Assembly (NCBI GenBank): GCA_002773975.1
Contig: PEZR01000170.1
Location: 1-15,120 of the forward strand
Origin: Bdellovibrio sp. CG10_big_fil_rev_8_21_14_0_10_47_8
Lineage (GTDB): Bacteria > Bdellovibrionota > Bdellovibrionia > Bdellovibrionales > Bdellovibrionaceae
Length of the DNA: 15,120 nucleotides
Direction: 5' to 3'
A program made the position numbers and the translations under genes. Shown here piece after piece: positions 7,702 to 14,190 of this stretch. Every line of letters starts with the position of its first letter. Positions within the stretch are counted from its first letter, which is position 1. Under the pieces are notes generated by a model, which worked only from the letters and a program-made list of their open reading frames with translations, searched no databases and was not told the origin of the DNA.

Positions 7702-8046
7702 CTAATGAAGTCCTCGTTCTGAAACGAAGGTTCTGATCTCGCGGCGATATTCCGCATTCAAATCCGTAAATAAACATTCTAATTGATACTGCCCTTCGGC
7801 GCCTGCAGAAGCAGAATGCCGGATTTCAGCCCGTGCACAGATGAATTTTCCGTGGGGAATTTCAAAGGTCAATACCACTTCTTCGGCCAGCTGACACAGC
7901 TTGGGCAAAAGCAAAGCAATTCCACCTTCTCCGAGACTGACTCCTTTTCCCGTTAGGTACTCGCCATTCACTAAAAACCCCACCGCACGGAGATACCCCC
8001 GACGAGGAAATTTAGATCGATAGGTCTTACTTTGAAGGTCCGCCAT
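7702..8046 (-). CDS. PilZ-domain protein, possible c-di-GMP receptor
   Basis: 114 residues, a single-domain PilZ. PilZ domains bind cyclic di-GMP through an RxxxR motif and a (D/N)xSxxG motif. The first is present (Arg16-GYL-Arg20 in FPRRGYLRAVGF). The second region reads GKGVSLGEGGIALLLP, which keeps the Ser and glycines but has Gly in place of the Asp/Asn and looks one residue longer. Binding may therefore be altered or lost. The rest follows the PilZ barrel (VVLTFEIPHGKFICARAEIRH, YQLECLF). The ATG at 8046 has only a weak GAAG upstream. It lies 91 bases after holA on the same strand, so read-through or its own promoter are both possible. The partner protein is unknown. Confidence 0.82.
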   Translation of the reverse strand: MADLQSKTYRSKFPRRGYLRAVGFLVNGEYLTGKGVSLGEGGIALLLPKLCQLAEEVVLTFEIPHGKFICARAEIRHSASAGAEGQYQLECLFTDLNAEYRREIRTFVSERGLH

Positions 8047-8137
8047 AACTTCGTATCGGCAAAAGAAGCCAAGAAGTTGACGTTCCGGAGGACTGCGACC
8101 CTTGTCTTATTTTGATGCAGGCCTTGATTCGTTCGGC

Positions 8138-9220
8138 TTAGTTAAACAACCGCAGAGCGGCCTGTGAATTGCCCGAGCGATCCACACCCTTGGGTGTTTC
8201 TTCTTTATGAAGGGCACAGGTCTTTAATATTAGATTCTCGAGCCAAATATGGGCCGAGACCGGAGAGGTCTTCAATGCCTTGTCCGTGTCGGCCAAAACA
8301 AGCAGACAGGACTCGAGCTTTTTGATCGACCAGCTTTTGGCCTGTCGAACATAGTCTTGGACAAAATAAGAAGGAACCTGAGCATAATTCGCCAGGCGCT
8401 GCCCGGCTAGACCTTGATCTAGACCCTGTTTGATTTGCAGTAAAATACGCATGTGTCTGGCCACCAATGCGACGATGCCCACTTCGCTCTGCCCCTGATC
8501 CAACAACTGCACAAGCTGAACCAAGGATTGCACTCGGTCCCCTTCGGCGATGCTCTCGACCAGATCAAAGACATTCTCTTCGCGTTTTTTTGAAACACAC
8601 TGAGCCACGTCTTCGAGTTGAATGTTTTTTCTGTCGCCCAAAAAATTTCGCAATTTAAAAATTTCTGATTCGATCTCGGTCAGCTGATTGCCCACCAAAC
8701 GATGAAGCAACTGAATCGCCTCTTCTGAAATTTCCAGCTCGTGGCCTTTGGCAATATGGCGGATCCATCCAGGAATCTGATTTTCAAAAGGCTTTTTAAA
8801 TTCCACATGGGTGGATTGTTCATAGAGGTGTTTAAAAAACTTTTTTCGTTTGTCGATTTTGCCACCGACCAAGATAAACACTGAACTCTCGACCGGCGTT
8901 TCAAATAAAGGTTCAAGTTCGGCCCATTCCCGGTCACTGAGATCTTGAATTTCTCGAAGGATAATCACCCGGCGAGGAGCCATCATTGGCAAAGTTTCTA
9001 CCTCGTCCCGAACCTGAGAAATCTCGGCGTCGCTGGCATAATAAGACGAAAAATTAAAATCAGCCGCTCCGCCATGAAGAGCACAGACCTTGAGATAATT
9101 AACTGCCTGTTGAACCAAATAGGGCTCTTCACCATGGAAAAAATAAAGCGGCGAGAAAGACTGAGCTTCGAGGCTTTTTTCAACGGCGTGATAAAATTGC
9201 TGCGAGTCCAGTTGGGGCAT
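8138..9220 (-). CDS. holA: DNA polymerase III delta subunit
   Basis: 360 residues, close to the usual 330-345. HolA is the clamp-loader subunit that opens the beta clamp. Visible family features: the N-terminal SPLYFFHGEEPYLVQQAVNYL (residues about 23-43), a DNA polymerase III delta N-terminal pattern; PRRVIILREIQDLSDREWAEL; VFILVGGKIDKRKKFFKHL; then a helical middle (HRLVGNQLTEIESEIFKL) and the collar region (REENVFDLVESIAEGDRVQSL, VGIVALVARHMRILLQIKQG). The ATG at 9220 is preceded by AGGA (9229-9226), which overlaps the lptE stop codon (TAGGA), so translation of the two genes is probably coupled. The lptE-holA order is common in proteobacteria. Confidence 0.93.
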   Translation of the reverse strand: MPQLDSQQFYHAVEKSLEAQSFSPLYFFHGEEPYLVQQAVNYLKVCALHGGAADFNFSSYYASDAEISQVRDEVETLPMMAPRRVIILREIQDLSDREWAELEPLFETPVESSVFILVGGKIDKRKKFFKHLYEQSTHVEFKKPFENQIPGWIRHIAKGHELEISEEAIQLLHRLVGNQLTEIESEIFKLRNFLGDRKNIQLEDVAQCVSKKREENVFDLVESIAEGDRVQSLVQLVQLLDQGQSEVGIVALVARHMRILLQIKQGLDQGLAGQRLANYAQVPSYFVQDYVRQAKSWSIKKLESCLLVLADTDKALKTSPVSAHIWLENLILKTCALHKEETPKGVDRSGNSQAALRLFN

Positions 9221-9227
9221 TTTCGTC

Positions 9228-9797
9228 CTAAAAATTTTCTGTCATTCGATCATGAGCCTCTGCCATCATCTTGGCAGCGGCGACACCAATGTTTTGCCTT
9301 CTCGCTGAAAGATTGTAAAGTGGATTCACCGTGTTGATCACAGAAGCCTTCACTTGCGGAGCAACGTAAGTTCTCTCTCCGCTGAAGGATCCCGACCACA
9401 CCACCGATTTATCCGTGTTCCTGACCAGTGTGACACTGACCCTGATGACCACTGAATACTGAGTGGCCAGCACTCCTTCTTCCGGTCGACCTGACGATGA
9501 GTAATCCACAGCTTCGATCACACCCAGGGCAATAATTTCGGCCTGGTGTTGATCGGTGACCCGCGCGATCTTGGCTCGCTCAAATTCTTGAATCAATGCG
9601 TTGGTGAAATCCACCTCAATCCCAGGTTCCATGGACTTGTTCTTAAATACGGGCACGAAAACTTGACGGTACCCACCCGGCAAACTGCGGTCAGGACTGC
9701 CGAGTCGATAGGCACATCCAGAAGCTGCAAGAAAAGCGCACACCATCATTAAAAAGAAAATGGGTTTTAGCGATGGCTTTTGATAGGATCCGTTCAT
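9228..9797 (-). CDS. lptE: LPS-assembly lipoprotein LptE
   Basis: 189 residues from the ATG at 9797. The signal sequence ends in a lipobox-like LAASGC, giving Cys28 as the probable lipidated residue. The mature part begins AYRLGSPDRSLPGGYRQVFV, continues PVFKNKSMEPGIEVDFTNAL and QEFERAKIARVTDQHQAEII, and has LptE-like strands (YSVVIRVSVTLVRNTDKSVVW). LptE plugs the LptD barrel and helps insert lipopolysaccharide into the outer membrane. An upstream in-frame ATG at 9803 exists, and the frame runs to 9875, but those extra residues do not resemble an export signal. No ribosome binding site is obvious. Its start codon overlaps, on the opposite strand, the aminotransferase start in one CATG, so its promoter must lie inside that gene. 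Confidence 0.85.
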   Translation of the reverse strand: MNGSYQKPSLKPIFFLMMVCAFLAASGCAYRLGSPDRSLPGGYRQVFVPVFKNKSMEPGIEVDFTNALIQEFERAKIARVTDQHQAEIIALGVIEAVDYSSSGRPEEGVLATQYSVVIRVSVTLVRNTDKSVVWSGSFSGERTYVAPQVKASVINTVNPLYNLSARRQNIGVAAAKMMAEAHDRMTENF

Positions 9798-10953
9798 GAC
9801 CATAGAATACAATGTTTTAGCGCCAGGTCCAGTGAATCTCCACCCTCGCGTGCAGGAAGCCCTGTCCCGGCCCATGATTCATCACCGAACTCCTGAATTT
9901 GACCGAATTTTGGCGGGTGTGCATAAAAAATTGAAGACACTTTTTCAGACTTCAGAACCCGTTTTTGTTTTAAGCTCAACGGGCTCAGGCGGAATGGAAG
10001 CTTTGCTCGTGAATACCATGAACCAAGGCGATCAGATCCTGGGCATTGATTCTGGAAAATTCGGAGAACGCTGGTGCGAGATGGCTCAGGTTTATGGGGC
10101 CCAAGTTCAAACCATGAAACTCCCCTGGGGTGAACCGGTCAAGGTCTCAGCGGTTCAAGATCACCTGACAAAAAATCCGCAGATCAAAATTGTTTTATGC
10201 CAAGCCTGTGAAACCTCCAGCGGAGTGATTCACCCCATTGAGGCTCTTGGCAAAATGATCAACGAAAAGTTCCCCGAAACTTTGTTTTTGGTCGATGGCA
10301 TCACAGCCCTGGGCGCCATGCCGTTGCCGATGGATGACTGGAAAATCGATGGGCTTGTGGGGGGATCCCAGAAAGCATTTATGCTGCCCACAGGATTGTC
10401 TTTGGTGGCATTTTCTAAAAAAGCTTGGAAAAAGGTGGAGCAAAACAACACTCCCCGATTTTATTTTGATCTTCGAAAAGAGCTCAAAGCCAATCAAAAA
10501 GGTGAAACGTTTTTTAGTTCCAATGTGACCTTGATCCGAGCTCTCGACGTCGTCCTAGATTTGATTTTTGAAAAGGGCCTCGACGCTCACTTCGCGGAAA
10601 TTCATCAACGGGCCGAGTTCACTCGGCAGTTCGGACAAAAAATGGGGATGAGTTTATTTGCCAAGGCCCCCTCGGATTCATTGACGGCCTTGAATGTTCC
10701 CGCTGGCATCGATAGCCAGAAGATCCGCACAGAGCTTGAAAAAAAGCATCACATCACGGTGATGGGGGGACAAGACCAAGCCCGGGGAAAAATTCTGCGC
10801 ATCGGGCACATGGGTTACATTCAGCCTGAACAAATGGTGGATCTGATGATGAAGCTCGGACAAACTTTGCACGCCGAAGATCCCAGTCTTTGCCCTCCGG
10901 GCCTGATGAACAAACTGGAAACAGAGATGAAAAAGTTTTGGGGTCTCGTGTGA
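9796..10953 (+). CDS. class V (SgaA/alanine-glyoxylate type) PLP aminotransferase, probable phosphoserine or serine aminotransferase
   Basis: 385 residues. AGGA at 9785-9788, seven bases before the ATG, and the family N-terminus (NVLAPGPVNLHPRVQEALSR, then PMIHHRTPEF) support the start. It is a fold-type I, class V transaminase: STGSGGMEAL binds the cofactor phosphate, VDGITALGAMPLPMDDW gives Asp167 (binds the pyridine nitrogen), and GGSQKAFMLPTG gives Lys193 (the Schiff-base lysine). The subfamily is that of serine-glyoxylate, alanine-glyoxylate and serine-pyruvate aminotransferases rather than classical SerC. It overlaps the downstream SerA-type gene by four bases (GTGA). That pairing suggests it converts 3-phosphohydroxypyruvate to phosphoserine, or works in serine/glyoxylate exchange. 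The family is sure; the substrate is inferred from context. Confidence 0.85.
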   Translation: MTIEYNVLAPGPVNLHPRVQEALSRPMIHHRTPEFDRILAGVHKKLKTLFQTSEPVFVLSSTGSGGMEALLVNTMNQGDQILGIDSGKFGERWCEMAQVYGAQVQTMKLPWGEPVKVSAVQDHLTKNPQIKIVLCQACETSSGVIHPIEALGKMINEKFPETLFLVDGITALGAMPLPMDDWKIDGLVGGSQKAFMLPTGLSLVAFSKKAWKKVEQNNTPRFYFDLRKELKANQKGETFFSSNVTLIRALDVVLDLIFEKGLDAHFAEIHQRAEFTRQFGQKMGMSLFAKAPSDSLTALNVPAGIDSQKIRTELEKKHHITVMGGQDQARGKILRIGHMGYIQPEQMVDLMMKLGQTLHAEDPSLCPPGLMNKLETEMKKFWGLV

Positions 10954-11945
10954 GCGAAAAAAAAACAGTTCTCATCACCGATCGCATGAGCCCAGAGGCT
11001 TTGTTGACCCTGTCGGCGCAGGCTTTTTTAGACGTCAAAAAAACAGAGAGCCCCTATCTTCAGGACGTTGACTTGAGTGCCGTCAACGCTCTGTTGATTC
11101 GCAGTCGAACAGTGATTGATGAGGCCGTTTTTGCCCGCGCAAAAAAATTACAGGTCGTCATCACCTCGACCAGTGGTTTTGATCATATCGATCTGAATGC
11201 GGCTCAAAAGTGGGGGGTGACGGTGATGTTCACGCCCGAAGCCAATGTGCAAAGTGCTTCGCAGCTGACCTGGGCCTTGGTGCTTGCTTGCACCAATAAA
11301 ATCTGTCAGGCCCATCGGGCGTTGAAATCTGGAATCTGGGACCGCGAGCCTCTGATCGGCTTTGAGCTGCATCGTAAAACCTATGGCATCGTAGGCCTTG
11401 GGCGTATCGGACAACAGGTGGCGGAAATTGCTCAGAGCTTTGGCATGAACGTGATTGCTTTTGATCCTTACTGCGATGAATCCGCTTTTCGCCGAGCCCA
11501 GGCCCTCAGGGTGTCCTACGACGAGATCTTAAAAACGGCAGATGTCTTGAGTTTTCATGTGCCCAAGACCTCTGAAACCAATCACATGCTGAATCGCTCG
11601 CATTTGGATTACATTCATCGCGGGGTTATTATTGTGAACACTTCACGGGGATCCGTCATTAACGAGCAGGATCTGTGCGAAGCTCTTGAAAATGGCTGGG
11701 TCGCAGCAGCGGGCCTGGATGTGTTTGAAAAGGAACCTCTGCAACGCACCTCAAAACTGCTCAACTTTCCCCAGGTCGTCACCACTCCCCATTGTGGTGC
11801 AAATACCCAAGAGGCCTTCGCCAAAGCCAGCGAACAAGCTGCTTTAAAGCTCATTCGCTTTTTTATGGATGCCTCTACTTCAGACACTCTCCCGCCCAAA
11901 GCCGCATGGTACGGCGCAGTCTCGCCCTGGAAGAAAGAAGACTAG
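10950..11945 (+). CDS. serA: D-isomer 2-hydroxyacid dehydrogenase, probable D-3-phosphoglycerate dehydrogenase (short SerA)
   Basis: 331 residues from the GTG at 10950, which overlaps the preceding TGA as GTGA; GGGG at 10940-10943 is a fair ribosome binding site. An in-frame TTG at 10890 lies inside the aminotransferase and adds residues unlike the family. The NAD-binding loop is GIVGLGRIG (Gly149, Gly151, Gly154). The catalytic triad of the family is present: Arg233 (NTSRGS), Glu262 (DVFEKEP) and His281 (TTPHCG). SerA oxidises 3-phosphoglycerate, the first step of serine synthesis. It ends after the catalytic domain with no ACT or ASB domain, so the usual serine feedback site is absent. Related enzymes of the family (glycerate or hydroxypyruvate reductases) look alike; the neighbour favours serine synthesis. 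An A9 run lies at codons 3-6. Confidence 0.82.
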   Translation: MSEKKTVLITDRMSPEALLTLSAQAFLDVKKTESPYLQDVDLSAVNALLIRSRTVIDEAVFARAKKLQVVITSTSGFDHIDLNAAQKWGVTVMFTPEANVQSASQLTWALVLACTNKICQAHRALKSGIWDREPLIGFELHRKTYGIVGLGRIGQQVAEIAQSFGMNVIAFDPYCDESAFRRAQALRVSYDEILKTADVLSFHVPKTSETNHMLNRSHLDYIHRGVIIVNTSRGSVINEQDLCEALENGWVAAAGLDVFEKEPLQRTSKLLNFPQVVTTPHCGANTQEAFAKASEQAALKLIRFFMDASTSDTLPPKAAWYGAVSPWKKED

Positions 11946-11972
11946 GGTCAAAGTCGACTTTTATTTTGACCC
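11945..11972 (+). terminator. hairpin between serA and purA, weak terminator or leader structure
   Basis: GGGTCAAA (11945-11952) and TTTGACCC (11965-11972) form a perfect 8-bp stem beginning at the last base of the serA stop codon. The 12-base loop shares a palindrome (AAAGTCGACTTT, 11950-11961) that offers an alternative fold. C-rich sequence rather than a T-run follows, so complete termination is doubtful. It could instead reduce read-through into purA. Confidence 0.35.
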
Positions 11973-12022
11973 CCCTGGCCCCCCTCGTTACAGTCCTTAC
12001 TTCCAATTTCAAAGGGAATGCG

Positions 12023-13318
12023 ATGTCTGGAATTGTTGTTGTGGGCGCTCAGTGGGGCGATGAGGGCAAAGGTAAAATCGTCGATGTGTTTGCGGCCAAA
12101 GCCGACATGGTTGTGCGCTACCAAGGTGGCGCCAATGCGGGCCACACTTTGGTGGTGAACGGCAAAAAAACTGTGCTGCATCTGATTCCCTCTGGAATTT
12201 TACACCCCGAACGGACCTGTGTGATTGGCCCCGGTGTGGTCGTCGATGTCGAAAGTCTGTTGCAAGAAATTCAGATGCTCAAGGCCTCGGGCTATTTGCA
12301 GAATCCAAAGCAACTTTTGCTCAGTGAATCTTGTTCGATCATTCTGCCCTATCACAAGGCCCTGGATGCCGCTCGCGAAAAAGCTCTGTCGGACCAAAAA
12401 ATCGGAACCACTGGCAAAGGCATCGGCCCTGCCTACGAAGACCGTGCCGCTCGCCGAGCCATTGTTTTTGGTGATCTCTATGATCTTGAAAACCTGAGAA
12501 GCAAATTGGAGCTCGCTCTGCACGAAAAAAATTCTCTGCTCGAAAAGGTCTATGGCGCTCCCACATTCAAAGTGAAAGATCTGGTTCAGCAGCTTCAACA
12601 ATGCGCCGAGGAATTGGCCCCCTATCGCTGCAAAGACGTTTCCGCTCTCGTTCACAAACAGATCAAAACAGGCCGCCGAGTTCTGTTTGAAGGCGCTCAG
12701 GGAACTCTGTTGGATGTTCTTCATGGCACTTATCCCTATGTGACCTCAAGCTCCACCATTGCGGGCTCTGCGTGCACCGGCACGGGCATCGGCCCCACCA
12801 GTATTTCCAAGGTGTTGGGGATTTTTAAGGCCTATACGACCCGCGTGGGCTCGGGTCCCTTTCCCACCGAGTTGCAAAACCAGGTTGGTGAAAAGTTACA
12901 AAAAGAAGGCCACGAGTTTGGCTCGACGACCGGAAGACCTCGTCGCTGTGGTTGGTTGGATCTGCCGGCGTTGAAATACTCTATCCGCCTGAATGGCATG
13001 ACCAATTTGGCATTGATGAAATTGGATGTTCTGACGGGACATGAAAAAATCGGCGTGTGCACCGGCTATAAGCTCAATGGCGAGCTTTTGACCGAGTTTC
13101 CTTGTTCCAGCTATGAGCTGGAAAAGGTCGAACCAGTGATTGAATACCTGGCTGGATGGAAAGAAGACATCACCCAGATCACCGCTCTGAAGGATTTGCC
13201 AAGGGCGACAACGAATTATATCGATTTTGTCGGCAATCAAATCGGAACTCCTATTGATGTGATCTCCGTGGGGCCTGGGCGCGAACAGACCCTGTGGGTA
13301 AAACCGCTTTTTGCCTAA
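12023..13318 (+). CDS. purA: adenylosuccinate synthetase
   Basis: 431 residues, the standard length (E. coli 432). The ATG at 12023 follows AGGGA (12013-12017) by five bases and starts the canonical MSGIVVVGAQWGDEGKGK; the frame extends upstream into serA without family similarity. PurA makes adenylosuccinate from IMP, aspartate and GTP on the way to AMP. Visible catalytic and binding residues: Asp13 and Lys16 in the GDEGKGK loop, His41 in GGANAGHT, TGKGIGPAYEDRAAR, FEGAQGTLLD, TGRPRRCGWLDLPAL and the C-terminal ISVGPGREQT. No key residue is missing. It follows serA by 77 bases on the same strand, with a hairpin between, so it may be partly co-transcribed. Confidence 0.98.
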   Translation: MSGIVVVGAQWGDEGKGKIVDVFAAKADMVVRYQGGANAGHTLVVNGKKTVLHLIPSGILHPERTCVIGPGVVVDVESLLQEIQMLKASGYLQNPKQLLLSESCSIILPYHKALDAAREKALSDQKIGTTGKGIGPAYEDRAARRAIVFGDLYDLENLRSKLELALHEKNSLLEKVYGAPTFKVKDLVQQLQQCAEELAPYRCKDVSALVHKQIKTGRRVLFEGAQGTLLDVLHGTYPYVTSSSTIAGSACTGTGIGPTSISKVLGIFKAYTTRVGSGPFPTELQNQVGEKLQKEGHEFGSTTGRPRRCGWLDLPALKYSIRLNGMTNLALMKLDVLTGHEKIGVCTGYKLNGELLTEFPCSSYELEKVEPVIEYLAGWKEDITQITALKDLPRATTNYIDFVGNQIGTPIDVISVGPGREQTLWVKPLFA

Positions 13319-13339
13319 TGTTCCAGCACCCTTAGCATA

Positions 13340-13368
13340 CTCGGGTCTTTGACGCGAAAAGATCCGGG
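13340..13368 (+). terminator. hairpin downstream of purA
   Basis: An 11-bp stem with two G-U pairs (13340-13350 with 13358-13368, core CGGGTCTTT / AAAGATCCG, loop GACGCGA) lies 22 bases after the purA stop. No T-run follows, so it may act with Rho or protect the 3' end. A possible promoter element TTGACT (13387-13392) for the tRNAs comes next, without a good -10 partner. Confidence 0.4.
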
Positions 13369-13436
13369 CTCTGGTGAAATTCAATGTTGACTCTGCATCG
13401 AAAATCCCAGAAATTGCTGTTTCTCTTTTTCGCCGT

Positions 13437-13512
13437 GATTCGGTAGCTCAGCTGGTAGAGCACTTCACTTTTAATGAAGGGGTCGATGGTTCGAATCCAT
13501 CCCGAGTCACCA
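13437..13512 (+). tRNA. tRNA-Lys (anticodon UUU)
   Basis: A full 76-base cloverleaf with encoded CCA. The acceptor stem is GATTCGG (13437-13443) with CCGAGTC (13502-13508), seven pairs with one G-U. The D-arm is GCTC-AGCTGGTA-GAGC. The anticodon stem-loop is CTTCA-CTTTTAA-TGAAG with TTT at 13470-13472. The T-arm is GATGG-TTCGAAT-CCATC, then A and CCA. A run of nine T (13513-13521) follows, before the next tRNA. Confidence 0.97.
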
Positions 13513-13530
13513 TTTTTTTTTCTTTCCCGG

Positions 13531-13606
13531 GTCCCCATCGTCTAGAGGCCTAGGACACCTCCCTTTCACGGAGGATGCAGGGGTTCGAATCCCCTTGGGG
13601 ACGCCA
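13531..13606 (+). tRNA. tRNA-Glu (anticodon UUC)
   Basis: A 76-base cloverleaf with encoded CCA. The acceptor stem is GTCCCCA (13531-13537) with TGGGGAC, then G and CCA at the end. The anticodon stem-loop is CCTCC-CTTTCAC-GGAGG with TTC at 13565-13567. The T-arm is AGGGG-TTCGAAT-CCCCT. It lies 18 bases after tRNA-Lys and is probably processed from the same transcript. It is the last clearly housekeeping element before the accessory-looking stretch. Confidence 0.97.
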
Positions 13607-13721
13607 AATATTCCGGTTCTTCTCTCTCCGTGGTGGGTAACACCAAAAAAATCAAGGAGCATAGGCACTTAAGAACCGTAGCCGATAGTTTTTTTCGGTC
13701 CTATATCCAAAACCCAAATTT
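13607..13721. other. tRNA-downstream intergenic segment without a gene
   Basis: No coding potential is seen. A long-range perfect 8-bp pairing, CGGTTCTT (13614-13621) with AAGAACCG (13671-13678), encloses a small hairpin TGGTG-GGTAA-CACCA (13631-13645). T7 (13689-13695) lies ten bases after the outer stem, so this may be a loose terminator for the tRNA transcript. The calls are tentative. Confidence 0.4.
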
Positions 13722-13751
13722 TTGAGCAGCAGTGTTTCTGCTAGCTACAAT
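13722..13751 (+). promoter_or_regulatory. candidate promoter with inverted repeat in its spacer, upstream of the winged-helix gene
   Basis: TTGAGC (13722-13727) and TACAAT (13746-13751; five of six match TATAAT) are 18 bases apart. The spacer contains AGCAG-TGTTT-CTGCT (13728-13742), a perfect 5-bp inverted repeat placed where a repressor would block RNA polymerase. Transcription would start near 13758 and leave a leader of about 95 bases. The downstream DNA-binding protein is the natural candidate to bind it. Confidence 0.45.
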
Positions 13752-13822
13752 ATGCCTTCAATCAAAACAAAAGTCTGGTTCGAATAGGTTCCGTTTCCAC
13801 GCAGAACCTCCTGTCCATTTTA

Positions 13823-13843
13823 ATCACCTTAAAAAGAGGTGAT
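13823..13843 (+). promoter_or_regulatory. hairpin that sequesters the ribosome binding site of the winged-helix gene
   Basis: ATCACCT (13823-13829) pairs perfectly with AGGTGAT (13837-13843) across a 7-base loop. The right arm is part of an extended Shine-Dalgarno sequence (AAAAGAGGTGAT, 11 of 12 bases complementary to the 16S 3' end), so the stem would hide it. The left arm itself copies the anti-Shine-Dalgarno sequence. The GAGG core is 13 bases from the family-supported ATG 13853 but only 5 bases from an out-of-frame ATG at 13845. Confidence 0.5.
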
Positions 13844-13852
13844 AATGAAACC

Positions 13853-14182
13853 ATGCTTGAACCCATCTTTGGCAATGCCACGGTCGAAAAAGTCCTTCTC
13901 TATCTTCAGAATTACAATGAAGGTTACGCCTCCAAAATTGCCACCACTTTTTCAATCAGCTTAAGTGTCGTACAAAAGCAGCTGAAACGTCTCGAGGATG
14001 GCGGAGTCATCGTCAGTCAACTTAAAGGTCGAACACGCCTCTTTCTGTGGAATCCTCGTTATCCATTTCGTAAAGAACTTCAAACCCTTCTAGAAAAATC
14101 GTTTGAATTCATGCCTGAGAGTGAAATTAAAAAATACTATCGCAAGCGTCAGCGCCCAAGACGCACAGGTAAACCTTTTTGA
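13853..14182 (+). CDS. small winged-helix DNA-binding protein, first gene of a regulator-nucleotidyltransferase pair
   Basis: 109 residues. Residues about 8-65 form a winged helix: VEKVLLYLQNYNEGYASKIA, then the helix-turn-helix FSISLSVVQKQLKRLEDGGV and the wing SQLKGRTRLFLWNPRYPF. The C-terminus is helical and ends in a basic tail (YRKRQRPRRTGKPF). I recall this layout, including the RPRRTGKP-like end, from small ArsR/MarR-like proteins encoded beside nucleotidyltransferases, but cannot confirm it here. The first residues, MLEPIFGN, fit the family start and support ATG 13853 despite the long spacing from the ribosome binding site. The next gene follows at once. The expected role is autoregulation and, by analogy with AbiEi, possibly antitoxin; that role is inferred. 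Confidence 0.82.
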   Translation: MLEPIFGNATVEKVLLYLQNYNEGYASKIATTFSISLSVVQKQLKRLEDGGVIVSQLKGRTRLFLWNPRYPFRKELQTLLEKSFEFMPESEIKKYYRKRQRPRRTGKPF

Positions 14183-14190
14183 AAATCACC

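Noticed and set aside
13332..13538. 68-residue - strand open frame (MGTRERKKNGDSGWIRTIDP...)
   Set aside because: It is the antisense of tRNA-Lys, a recurrent spurious ORF.
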